Assembly (NCBI GenBank): GCA_964428905.1
Contig: CAYSAA010000073.1
Span: 1-23,140 of the forward strand
Origin: CAYSAA01 sp964428905
GTDB taxonomy: Bacteria; Atribacterota; Phoenicimicrobiia; Phoenicimicrobiales; Stramentimicrobiaceae
DNA length: 23,140 bases
Direction: 5' to 3'
Part shown: one piece after another, positions 8,605 through 16,562 of the stretch
Position numbering within the stretch: position 1 is the stretch's first letter
Layout: each line of letters starts with the position of its first letter
Program-made: the position numbers and the translations under genes
Notes under the pieces: model-generated
The model's database searches: none
Seen by the model: only the letters and a program-made list of their open reading frames with translations
What the model was told of the DNA's origin: nothing

Positions 8605-9810
8605 TTATATTAAAAACATAGTTTGAACTACTTTTATTATCTTATACCATTTGTAGGCTGAAATCGAAGGGTCATCAAAACGAAATTGATACAATTGGTC
8701 TTTATAATAAAATTCAAACCGATCATTATACTGAACATTGATTCCCCTAATTAGTCCCAGTTCGAAATGAATCATTCCCATTTCACCTGTTTCCAATAGA
8801 AGTTCTGTTTCTTTTAAGAACAACTGTCCTCTTTTGATCGGATCCAGGATTTTTTGTTTAATAATCCTGGTTAAATATACTCCTTTATCCTGGATAAGGA
8901 CTTTCTGGCTATCCTTTTTAATGCTCTTTTTTAAAAAATCTTTTACCCAGCTGATTTGCCATTGATTCCAATCATCGGGATTATCAAAATAGAGATGTTG
9001 TTTTTCAGAGCTGAAAAAACCATATTGGTTATATTTCACCTCATAACCACAACTCTGACAACTAAAAATATCGCCTCTTGAACGTAGCGAACCTATCTGG
9101 TGGCATTCAGGACATAAGAACAGGTATAATTCCAATCTTTCTGCCAGGTTTTTCCCTTGATATATATTCATTGCAGTTCTCTGATAGTCATATTCCCGGT
9201 AAGAAAGACTTTCTGTAATTTCTCTATAAATATCTTCCACAGAAAGTTCCGCAATTTTTTTGGGCGTTAAAATCAAATCATATGAAAAGGAAATTTTACC
9301 TTTTCTTATGAAACGAGCCCAGCGAGGAAAAGTCAGGTAAGAACCTTTTAGAAGAGCTCGAACCACCGGAACATTCAGCATTTTAATCAGTTTAGCCGTA
9401 GCAAAAACAACTTCTTCTGTGGAACCATCCCAGTTGCGCTTACCCGCCGGGAAAATTCCGATAATACGCCCTGCTGACTTTGCCTTTAAGGCTTCTTTGA
9501 TTGCCGAAAAATCTACCAGGAATTTTTTCTTGGGAATAGAACCTTCTATCCTTAGCAGCCATCCTAAAAGGGGCTTCCGGAAATATTCATCCGAAACCAG
9601 AAAACAGATAGGGTCTTTGATGAAAAGGTTCACCAGGACACCATCCCAGAAATTGGCATGATTTCCAATTACCAAATAAGGAGAAACAAGCCCTAAAGTA
9701 TCATTTCTTTCTACTTGCAAGGAAAAAATTCTTCTTAGATACCATCTGAAGAAACCAAGGAATAGTCCCGATATCATTTTATTGGGCAATGTTTTATTTT
9801 CTTTTACCAT
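8605..9810 (-). CDS. PlsC-like acyltransferase with zinc ribbon and extra C-terminal domain
   Basis: Predicted lysophospholipid or glycerol-phosphate acyltransferase acting at the inner membrane face. The catalytic HxxxxD is GNHANFWDG (H51, D56), and the acceptor-binding motif appears as FPAGKRNWDG (about 120-129), where most family members have FPEG. A hydrophobic stretch lies at residues 12-30. After the roughly 220-residue acyltransferase domain comes a four-cysteine zinc ribbon, CPEC (233-236) and CQSC (251-254), then a beta-rich C-terminal domain of about 120 residues ending in SAYKWYKIIKV that resembles a PH/GRAM-like fold in size and pattern. I take the ATG at 9810, with AGGA nine bases upstream; an earlier in-frame TTG at 9903 overlaps the previous gene and has no SD. 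It lies 58 bases after the hydrolase gene. The substrate is unknown. Confidence 0.82.
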   Translation of the reverse strand: MVKENKTLPNKMISGLFLGFFRWYLRRIFSLQVERNDTLGLVSPYLVIGNHANFWDGVLVNLFIKDPICFLVSDEYFRKPLLGWLLRIEGSIPKKKFLVDFSAIKEALKAKSAGRIIGIFPAGKRNWDGSTEEVVFATAKLIKMLNVPVVRALLKGSYLTFPRWARFIRKGKISFSYDLILTPKKIAELSVEDIYREITESLSYREYDYQRTAMNIYQGKNLAERLELYLFLCPECHQIGSLRSRGDIFSCQSCGYEVKYNQYGFFSSEKQHLYFDNPDDWNQWQISWVKDFLKKSIKKDSQKVLIQDKGVYLTRIIKQKILDPIKRGQLFLKETELLLETGEMGMIHFELGLIRGINVQYNDRFEFYYKDQLYQFRFDDPSISAYKWYKIIKVVQTMFLI

Positions 9811-9868
9811 GTTTGCTATTCCTGTTATACAAAAAATCGGACTAAAAAGTCGTTTGTTTCTAAATTGC

Positions 9869-11398
9869 TTAATCAGATAATAAATATTTTCTAAACCAAT
9901 CAATGGTATAGGGGATAATCAAATCAAAGTGATCCTGACAACAATGATTGGCATCTTCAATATACAATAATTCCTTTTCATCACCTGTTGCCCATTCCAT
10001 AAAATAATAGGCATGTTCCGAAGGCACTGTTTTATCTTTACCTCCCTGGATAACCAACATCGGACGATCCATAGGCGGGTACTTCTTGATATCAAGGAGA
10101 CCAAAATGCTTTGACACTTCACTCATGCTATGATAACCGGTCATATAATAAACAGAACGTTTAGTAGGAATACTTAGTTTTTTTAAATGAGAAAGTGGCG
10201 GAAAATAGGCAAAACCTCCGTTGCCAACAACGCAATCAATTCTGGGGTCAGTGGCGGCAGCCTGTATAGAAAAAAACCCACCAAAGCTAATCCCGATAAC
10301 ACCGATACGGTCTATATCTATATCAAAATCATTATTTCCTTCAAACCAGTCAATAATAACATGTATCGCTTGTTCGTAATCAGGCACAAGGTACATTTTC
10401 TGATGCATTTCACCCTGCCCAGGTCCGTCAAAGTTGAATACATTAAAACCCGCCTTTAAGAAATCCTGGGCAAAGAAATGGTTTTCTACTTCTTTAATAT
10501 TGTTCAATACATTGACAAATATAATTAAAGGCTGGTCAGGCTGATTAGCTAGCATTAGATATCCTGGAATCTCTACTCCCCGAAAGGGAATCTCAATTCT
10601 AATCGGTCTTTCCTGTTCTTCATATAAGGCAATTGCCTTTTGATAACATTGTCTGGCAAGGTTGTGTGCTTCAATTTTTTCTTCAACATCATAATAGTTA
10701 ATAAAAGCACCTATATGGTAACAACCTGCAGCGCTATGAAAAAGTTGGCGGGCTAAAAATACATTTCCTTCTTCCCTGGCATTTTCTGCTAATTCTTCCA
10801 ATTCCCGCCCTTCTTTGGTCCATTGGTTACACCAGTCAAAATAATTTTTTACCCGCTTGACTACTCTCTCACTACGGGCAGGATCCACACCACATATAGA
10901 AAAACGATTATAATCCGTAGTAGTAATCATCTTTTGCATGGAAACCATACGGGAATATACTCTCTCCCAAAATTTCATAGGTGGCAAGGTGGGTAGAGAC
11001 AATTTAGGAACATCAACAATAACCACCTCTAGTTTTTCTCTTGCTAACTCTTCTCTTTCCTCAATTTCCTCTTTTAATTGCTCTAAAAGGACTAAGTTGA
11101 ACCCTTCCTGATAAACTTTCTTACCGTAAAATATTTGTCTTTCTCCGGGTTGTTCAGCCAGTAAATCGATAAATTCAAACTCTTGACTATTCAGTTCTCC
11201 CATTGACTCCAGATATAAATGAAATATAATTGAATCAAATTTATTTTCAATATAATCTCTGACCCAAATATTATCCTGAGTAGTTTCAGCCATGGAATAA
11301 TTAGTTGAATTAAAAATGATAATTAGGATACTTATTACGGTTACCAGAATAAAATGGTTGTATGTACCCAAAAAATACTTTCTCCCCATTGTACGCAT
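9869..11398 (-). CDS. Exported or membrane-anchored alpha/beta hydrolase
   Basis: Serine hydrolase of the alpha/beta fold (509 residues), in layout closest to the FrsA/dihydroxy-pseudo-oxynicotinate-hydrolase group: a helical N-terminal half followed by the hydrolase domain. The nucleophile is in GISFGG (Ser about 371); the acid is probably Asp of QGGKDKTVP (about 455) and the base His of EDANHCC (about 485). An oxyanion-side motif FDGPGQGE also matches the family. Residues 1-40 hold basic residues, a hydrophobic core (ILVTVISILIIIF) and an SMAET-type cleavage region, so it is probably secreted or anchored, unlike most cytosolic relatives. I use the ATG at 11398, four bases after AAAGGAG; an ATG at 11437 has no SD. 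It lies 124 bases downstream of the oxidoreductase genes. The substrate is unknown; esterase or C-C hydrolase activity is possible. Confidence 0.82.
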   Translation of the reverse strand: MRTMGRKYFLGTYNHFILVTVISILIIIFNSTNYSMAETTQDNIWVRDYIENKFDSIIFHLYLESMGELNSQEFEFIDLLAEQPGERQIFYGKKVYQEGFNLVLLEQLKEEIEEREELAREKLEVVIVDVPKLSLPTLPPMKFWERVYSRMVSMQKMITTTDYNRFSICGVDPARSERVVKRVKNYFDWCNQWTKEGRELEELAENAREEGNVFLARQLFHSAAGCYHIGAFINYYDVEEKIEAHNLARQCYQKAIALYEEQERPIRIEIPFRGVEIPGYLMLANQPDQPLIIFVNVLNNIKEVENHFFAQDFLKAGFNVFNFDGPGQGEMHQKMYLVPDYEQAIHVIIDWFEGNNDFDIDIDRIGVIGISFGGFFSIQAAATDPRIDCVVGNGGFAYFPPLSHLKKLSIPTKRSVYYMTGYHSMSEVSKHFGLLDIKKYPPMDRPMLVIQGGKDKTVPSEHAYYFMEWATGDEKELLYIEDANHCCQDHFDLIIPYTIDWFRKYLLSD

Positions 11399-11522
11399 CT
11401 TTCTCCTTTCTACATATTTCTTCAATGTTCTATACATATTTCTATATTCAACTCAGCTCTGATTTTTCTGACAACTTGTGAGGGCAAAGTCCCTCTTTTA
11501 TCCTATGAAATGCAATGATATT

Positions 11523-12386
11523 TCAGGATTGTTTTGATTTCAGTAACTCTTTTAATTTCTTGCTATCTAATTCTCTAAAAATAAAGGGTGTTTTTTTACC
11601 TTGATGCACGGATAATTGTTGCTCAAAGACCTTTTTATGTTCATTTTGATAAAAAATTCCCAGGGGCAATTTTTCCTGCTCCATTGCTCTAAGCAAAGCC
11701 TTGTTACGGTCATGAGGATCATGATCTTCTAAATCATAGGTATGCTCCTTGAACCATTTAAAGGTGTTAATTTTATTAAAAGTGACACAGGGCTGAAAAA
11801 TATCCACCAGGGCATATCCGGGATGTTTGATTGCTTTTTTGATGATTTCAGCTGTCTTTTTGATATCCCCGCAAAAAACCCGGGCTACAAAGGAAGCATC
11901 CATGGAAATTGCCAGCGCTAGAGGATGAATCGGCCCGGAAATAACTCCTTCAGTCTGTACCGGTGTTTTGAACCCCAATTCGCTGGTAGGAGATGCTTGC
12001 CCTTTGGTCAATCCATAGACCATATTGTTATGTACCAGATGGGTAATATTGGGGTTACGCCTGATGGTGTGAAGGAAATGATTTCCCCCTTCACCATACA
12101 TATCTCCGTCTCCCCCTTCAGCAATCACTGTTAATTCCGGATTGCAGGCTTTAATAGCTGTAGCAGGCGGTAAGGCTCTGCCATGCAACCCGTTAAACAT
12201 ATGAACATTGAGATATTGGGGAGTCTTGGCAGCCTGTCCAATACCGGATACAATCACCACTTGTTGAGGTTTAAGGGAAAGGCTCTCTAAAGCCTGCTGT
12301 AATGCCTTTAATATCATAAAATTACCACAACCCGGACACCAGGCTGTTTGAACTTTTTCTTGTTCAAATTGTTTGATTTTTATCAT
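11523..12386 (-). CDS. korB: 2-oxoacid:ferredoxin oxidoreductase, beta (TPP-binding) subunit
   Basis: Catalytic subunit that binds thiamine diphosphate and a 4Fe-4S cluster; the enzyme oxidatively decarboxylates a 2-oxoacid to its acyl-CoA and passes electrons to ferredoxin. Seen are WCPGCGNF (C17, C20), HGRALPPATAIK (68-79), the TPP/Mg signature GDGD (92-95) continued by NNMVYGLTKGQ with SPTS after it, and a further Cys in FQPC (C200). The third ligand normally found in GIGC is replaced: the sequence reads SGIGQAAK with Gln at 51. The ATG overlaps the end of the alpha gene by four bases (ATGA), indicating coupled translation. Length (287) is normal. The two-subunit layout fits KorAB-type 2-oxoglutarate synthase, but the substrate cannot be proved from sequence, and no ferredoxin-like subunit is encoded nearby. 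Confidence 0.9.
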   Translation of the reverse strand: MIKIKQFEQEKVQTAWCPGCGNFMILKALQQALESLSLKPQQVVIVSGIGQAAKTPQYLNVHMFNGLHGRALPPATAIKACNPELTVIAEGGDGDMYGEGGNHFLHTIRRNPNITHLVHNNMVYGLTKGQASPTSELGFKTPVQTEGVISGPIHPLALAISMDASFVARVFCGDIKKTAEIIKKAIKHPGYALVDIFQPCVTFNKINTFKWFKEHTYDLEDHDPHDRNKALLRAMEQEKLPLGIFYQNEHKKVFEQQLSVHQGKKTPFIFRELDSKKLKELLKSKQS

Positions 12387-14143
12387 TTCTGACCTCCTTT
12401 TCCGGAAATAATATTATCTATTTCCTCAGCCAGCTCATCAGCATAAAACGGTAAACCATTGTATTTCAGTATTTTTGTAGCAATTCCGATACCAGTAGAT
12501 GTTTCCAATAATTGACTGAACTGACCGCTATAATTATTTTCTATGGAAATAATTTGTTTGGCTTTTTTGAGAAAGTCTACACTTGACTCAGAGACAGGAT
12601 AGACCTGTTTGAAATGCAAGAAGGCAACATCAGTATCATTCAGCTTAGTAAGGGCTTCTTTGATGATGTGGTAGGTTGAACCCCATCCCACACACAGGAT
12701 GCGATAGTCTTCCGACCCAATCAGTGTCGGTTCGAAAGACTCTTTTTTGATTTGGTTCAGTTTACTGTTTCTCTTTTCCATCATCTTAATCCTGGTATCC
12801 ATATCCTCTGTAATTAGTCCGTTTTCATCATGCTCATCACTGTCTACCCTGACCAGACCTTCACCATTATTAGGAATCCCTCTAGGGGATATCCCGTTAT
12901 CTGTAGCAAGTTTATAGCGTTGGTAATCAGCATCTGTTTTGATTATAAATCTATCTATTTTTTTCTCCTGTGGTACACTAAGTTCTTTAACATTATAGTA
13001 AGTATCCATGGTATATTGATCTGTCAGGATAAACACTGGTATCTGATATTTATCAGCCCAAGAGAAGGCCTTTTGGGTAAGTTGATAAGCATCTTCAATA
13101 CTTCCCGGTGCCAGTATAATTCTCGGAAATTCGCCATGACCCGCATGAAGGACCATATTTAAATCTCCTTGCTCGGTCCTGGTAGGCAGACCGGTAGCCG
13201 GACCTGGTCTTTGGGCTAAATGGATAACCATAGGGCTTTCCAGCATGCCTGCTAAACTGATTCCTTCCATCATTAAAGCTAATCCCCCACCGGAAGTAGT
13301 AACCATTGCCCGCGCTCCGGAATACCAGGCACCGATAGCCATATTAATAGCAGCAATTTCATCTTCAGCCTGCTCGGAAATAATATCGAAATCATGAGCA
13401 TGTTGTGACAGGAAAACCAGCACTCCGGTTGAAGGAGACATGGGATAGGAAGAAATAAAATTGCATCCACCAGCTATTGCACCTAAGCCAACCGATTCTG
13501 CTCCATTCATTAACAGGTCATTTTTAATCTCTTTGGATTTCTTCATATGAAAAAATTTATCGGGATTAAGGTGCTTCTCTTTTATTAGTCTATCTGCCTC
13601 CTGATAACCATTTTCCAGTGCTTGAATATTATCGGGTATAAAGTCTTCTTTTTTCTTTTGAGTAAAATAATCCTTTAAAAATTGTTTCCCTTCCTCAATA
13701 TTTCCTTCCATTAATCCCAATAAAAGACCTACTGCCAGTGTATTAGCATAAATCGCATTACCAATGTCTTTTGCCATATTCAAAAAAGAAACATTGACAA
13801 CTTTTCGTTTCGTATCTATCTTTTTCTCATCTCCAATAATGATTGTCCTGTCATCAAGGCGATCCAAAACATGGGGAATAGCATCTTTATCCAAAGGTAT
13901 TAAAAGATCGATTCGTTTAACGGGTGCCCCAACCGGATGATCGGAAACCCGGATTTGGGTAGAATTACTCCCTCCTCTGACCCGGGACATATACTCTTTG
14001 GTAGCAAAAACATGGTATCCGGAGCGTTTCAGCATACGGGTCAACAATTGTTCAACTGTTTGGATACCCTGCCCTGCTCCACCGCAAAGAACAATGGAAA
14101 CATCATGTTTTCCCTTATTGTTACTTTTATCTTTTGCTTTCAT
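12383..14143 (-). CDS. korA: 2-oxoacid:ferredoxin oxidoreductase, fused gamma-alpha subunit
   Basis: Partner of the beta subunit (586 residues, normal for the fused type). Residues 15-190 are the gamma domain with CGGAGQGIQT (20-29) and SRVRGGSN (53-60). The alpha domain begins near 212 with NGAESVGLGAIAGGCNFISSYPMSPST, contains EQAEDEIAAINMAIGA and TTSGGGLALMMEG, and ends in a transketolase-C-like domain that helps bind CoA. This fused arrangement is typical of two-subunit enzymes such as KorAB. AAGGAGG precedes the ATG. The gene starts 29 bases after the SDH-type protease gene and overlaps korB by four bases, so protease-korA-korB look like one transcript from the promoter at 15101-15129. 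Confidence 0.92.
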   Translation of the reverse strand: MKAKDKSNNKGKHDVSIVLCGGAGQGIQTVEQLLTRMLKRSGYHVFATKEYMSRVRGGSNSTQIRVSDHPVGAPVKRIDLLIPLDKDAIPHVLDRLDDRTIIIGDEKKIDTKRKVVNVSFLNMAKDIGNAIYANTLAVGLLLGLMEGNIEEGKQFLKDYFTQKKKEDFIPDNIQALENGYQEADRLIKEKHLNPDKFFHMKKSKEIKNDLLMNGAESVGLGAIAGGCNFISSYPMSPSTGVLVFLSQHAHDFDIISEQAEDEIAAINMAIGAWYSGARAMVTTSGGGLALMMEGISLAGMLESPMVIHLAQRPGPATGLPTRTEQGDLNMVLHAGHGEFPRIILAPGSIEDAYQLTQKAFSWADKYQIPVFILTDQYTMDTYYNVKELSVPQEKKIDRFIIKTDADYQRYKLATDNGISPRGIPNNGEGLVRVDSDEHDENGLITEDMDTRIKMMEKRNSKLNQIKKESFEPTLIGSEDYRILCVGWGSTYHIIKEALTKLNDTDVAFLHFKQVYPVSESSVDFLKKAKQIISIENNYSGQFSQLLETSTGIGIATKILKYNGLPFYADELAEEIDNIISGKGGQK

Positions 14144-14172
14144 TCTTATCCTCCTTATTCGTTTTCTCTTTA

Positions 14173-15024
14173 TTAATGATTTGCTTTTTTAACAGGTGGG
14201 ATAGTTGGTTTTTTATATGGTATAGGAATATATTGGACAGATGGACGTTTTCCGGGATTCTGAGGATAGAGGTCCATTAATTGATAAATTTCTTTGGGCA
14301 TTTCACTGGAAACACATAATCCCAATTCTTTTGCCTCTTCGAATTTAATGGGATAATCATGAGTCCACCTTCCGTCAGTCAAGGTTGTTGCTATCTTTTC
14401 AGCCTTTTCTTCAGTGCAGTTATTCTCTGTAAGTAGTTTTTTTACAAAAGAATAAACCTGTATAATAGCTTTTCGGGCAATATCCGCCTGAATGATGGTT
14501 TCATCATCAATTTCATTCTTATCTTTATCTCTAAGTACATTTAAAATAGAAACAGCAGGATACTGACCTAATTGGGGGTCTACGGGACCCAGCACTGCAT
14601 TCTCGTCCATGATTATTTCATCTGCTGCCATAGAAAGCATGGTTCCGCCACTCATAGCATAATGCGGAATAAAGACGGTAACCTTCGCCTTATGCCGTAT
14701 TAAGGCAAAGGCAATTTGTTCTGTTGCCAGTACCAAACCACCCGGGGTATGCAGAATAATGTCAATAGGGACATTATCATCGGTAAGCCTGATTGCCCTT
14801 AAGATAGCCTCCGAATCTTCGATATTGATATATCTAACCAATGGTATGCCCAGGATACTCATTGTTTCCTGACGATGAATCATGGCTATAACTCTGGAAC
14901 CCCTCATTTTTTCAATACGATGAATAAGGGAAATACGGGAAGATTCTAAGCTTTTTTGCTTTAACCAGGGGGAAAGTAGTGAAAAAATGAAAAAAACCCA
15001 AAAAAACATGCTAAAATATTCCAT
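14173..15024 (-). CDS. SDH family ClpP-like serine protease with N-terminal membrane anchor
   Basis: Member of the serine dehydrogenase proteinase (SDH, PF01972-type) group of the ClpP/crotonase fold (283 residues). It begins with one strongly hydrophobic segment (residues 1-19), so it is probably membrane-tethered. Core motifs are IDIILHTPGGLVLATEQIA (87-105), where the GG forms the oxyanion site, and PHYAMSGGTMLSMAADEI (120-137) with the probable nucleophile S125, followed by LGPVDPQLG (145-153). The C-terminus is proline- and lysine-rich. The natural target is not known for this family; membrane-protein quality control is inference. The ATG at 15024 is chosen because AGAGG lies seven bases upstream; an in-frame TTG at 15045 lacks an SD. 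It is the first gene after a consensus promoter and is followed by korA after 29 bases. Confidence 0.85.
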   Translation of the reverse strand: MEYFSMFFWVFFIFSLLSPWLKQKSLESSRISLIHRIEKMRGSRVIAMIHRQETMSILGIPLVRYINIEDSEAILRAIRLTDDNVPIDIILHTPGGLVLATEQIAFALIRHKAKVTVFIPHYAMSGGTMLSMAADEIIMDENAVLGPVDPQLGQYPAVSILNVLRDKDKNEIDDETIIQADIARKAIIQVYSFVKKLLTENNCTEEKAEKIATTLTDGRWTHDYPIKFEEAKELGLCVSSEMPKEIYQLMDLYPQNPGKRPSVQYIPIPYKKPTIPPVKKANH

Positions 15025-15100
15025 TGGTATACCTCTTTCAAACAATATTTATTTTAAAATATCATCTTTAAAATCCCGATACTTATAAAATATTATTTTC

Positions 15101-15129
15101 ATTATAGACAAAGTACTTACTTAACGCAA
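15101..15129 (-). promoter_or_regulatory. Promoter of the protease-korAB operon
   Basis: On the minus strand TTGCGT (15129-15124) and a perfect TATAAT (15106-15101) have a 17-base spacer. Transcription would begin near 15094, about 70 bases before the protease ATG. A TTGACA lies further upstream at the edge of the interspersed repeat, but no good -10 stands 16-18 bases from it. Confidence 0.7.
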
Positions 15130-15151
15130 TAAGTTTAGATTTTCATATTGT

Positions 15152-15345
15152 CAATAAATATCGCACCCGCATAGCGGGTGGCTGTAAGAACCTCTAAAAG
15201 AGGTTTAAATTTTTGCTACTTTTTAGCTCTTTTTCTTTCGATTTTTTATTTAACCTTTAGCTATAATATTTCTTAAGCAATAGTACTTCCAACTTTGTAC
15301 TTCAGGTGAAAAATTATCATCTATCTAATCTTAACCTTTTTATTG
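15152..15345. repeat. Interspersed noncoding element, copy 1 (194 bp)
   Basis: It aligns to 20922-21102 over its whole length, with about 88% identity in the block starting CAATAAATATCGC and about 90% in the 79-base block containing CTTAAGCAATAG; a variable centre accounts for the 13-base length difference. The ends are short inverted repeats (CAATAAA and TTTATTG). Two hairpins lie near the low-coordinate end: CACCCGC/GCGGGTG (7 bp, 3-base loop) and AACCTCT/AGAGGTT (7 bp). No reading frame is conserved. It fills most of the gap between prfA and the protease promoter. A MITE-like repeat is the simplest reading; a conserved RNA is the alternative. Confidence 0.8.
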
Positions 15346-15353
15346 TAAAACCA

Positions 15354-15404
15354 TTTTATTTAACCATTACCACCTTCTTAGAAGGTGGTAATGGTTAAAT
15401 AAAA
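15354..15404. repeat. Perfect 51-bp palindrome after prfA
   Basis: A 25-base left arm (15354-15378) and right arm (15380-15404) are exact reverse complements around one central T. The arms run from TTTTATTTAACC through ACCACCTTCT. It starts 8 bases after the prfA stop. Both strands read T-rich first and A-rich last, so neither has the T-run after the stem that an intrinsic terminator needs. As RNA it would be a very long stem at the 3' end of the tdk-thyX-prfA message; as DNA it could be a cruciform or a two-fold protein site. Confidence 0.9.
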
Positions 15405-15412
15405 GTAGACAT

Positions 15413-16453
15413 CTACTGGCTTTCTTTAAAAGAAGCAACGATATCATCCAGGTTGCCATCAAGCATCTCTTCCAGATTATGAAAATTTTTGTTAATCCGA
15501 TGGTCCGTCACGCGATTTTGCGGAAAGTTATAAGTTCTGATTCGTTCACTGCGATCACCTGTACCTACTTGCTTTTTTCTTTGTTTGTCGATTTTTTGGT
15601 TTTGCTCTCTCTGTAAGTTATCAAGCAAACGTGCCCGCAGTACTTTTAAAGCTTTATCTTTATTTTTATGTTGTGACTTCTCGTCCTGACAAGTTACCAC
15701 TATACCTGTAGGTAGATGGGTTACTCTTACTGCAGAGTCTGTTGTGTTTACACTTTGTCCTCCCGGTCCGGTTGAGCGAAAACGATCTATTTTTATATCA
15801 TTAGAATTAATTTCCATTTCGACTTCTTCGGCTTCCGGAAGAATAGCAACCGTAACTGTAGAAGTATGAATTCTACCACCTGATTCAGTTACAGGAATTC
15901 GTTGAACCCGATGAACGCCACTTTCTTGTTTTAATGTTCCAAAGACATTTTTCCCAGAAATGCCAAAAGTAATTTCTTTAATTCCACCAATTTCAGTCGT
16001 ATTGGAGTTTATAATCTCAACTTTCCAATGATTCCTCTCTGCAAAACGTGAGTACATACGAAACAAATCACTTACAAAGAGAGCTGCTTCTTCTCCTCCG
16101 GCTCCTGCTCTAATCTCTACAATTATATCTTTTTTATTTCGGGGGTCTTCAGGGTATAGTAATTCATTTAATTCTTCTTTAATCTTTTCTCTCTGCCTGG
16201 AGAGTGAGTTAATTTCTTCCTCAATCATTTCTGTCATTTCAGAATTATTTTCACCCTTTTTTAATTGGCTATTCTCTTCTATTTCTTCTTCTATCTCTTT
16301 ATATTTATGATAGAGCTGAATAATTTTAGCAATTTCGCTATGCCTCTTTGCTAATTTTTGGAATTTATCCTGCTCAGCAATAACTTTTGGATTTGAAAGC
16401 TGTTGATTTAAATCTTCATATTCTTTTTCTAGTACTTCTAATTCTTTAAACAT
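15413..16453 (-). CDS. prfA: Peptide chain release factor 1
   Basis: Terminates translation at UAA and UAG by hydrolysing peptidyl-tRNA on the ribosome. It is full length at 346 residues. The peptidyl-hydrolysis motif GGQ is at 231-233 within STGPGGQSVNTTDSAVR, and the stop-codon reading motif is PVT (187-189) in the PxT position, which marks RF1 rather than RF2 (SPF). A long acidic coiled-coil region covers about residues 1-100. SD is weak (GAGAAAG before AAAAAT-ATG). The gene ends the tdk-thyX-prfA series, 109 bases after thyX. The RF methyltransferase gene prmC, commonly next to prfA, is not in this window; a palindrome and a repeat follow instead. Confidence 0.97.
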   Translation of the reverse strand: MFKELEVLEKEYEDLNQQLSNPKVIAEQDKFQKLAKRHSEIAKIIQLYHKYKEIEEEIEENSQLKKGENNSEMTEMIEEEINSLSRQREKIKEELNELLYPEDPRNKKDIIVEIRAGAGGEEAALFVSDLFRMYSRFAERNHWKVEIINSNTTEIGGIKEITFGISGKNVFGTLKQESGVHRVQRIPVTESGGRIHTSTVTVAILPEAEEVEMEINSNDIKIDRFRSTGPGGQSVNTTDSAVRVTHLPTGIVVTCQDEKSQHKNKDKALKVLRARLLDNLQREQNQKIDKQRKKQVGTGDRSERIRTYNFPQNRVTDHRINKNFHNLEEMLDGNLDDIVASFKESQ

Positions 16454-16562
16454 ATTTTTACTACTTTCTCATTCTTTATAGAAATCTTCAGGTGCACCTT
16501 ATCCGTTAAGGTCATCACTTGGGTTATTTTTCTCTTTAACTTTAACTAGCAGTATCTTTTAT

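Noticed and set aside
9811..9903. Longer acyltransferase start overlapping the hydrolase gene
   Set aside because: The TTG start has no SD and the added residues do not belong to the PlsC fold; ATG at 9810 has a proper SD.
11480..11495. GAGGG/CCCTC hairpin followed by TTTT, like a plus-strand terminator
   Set aside because: There is no plus-strand gene upstream of it, and on the minus strand no T-run follows; the stem is only 5 bp.
15354..15404. Palindrome as the intrinsic terminator of prfA
   Set aside because: No T-run follows the stem on either strand; the T-rich part is on the 5' side.
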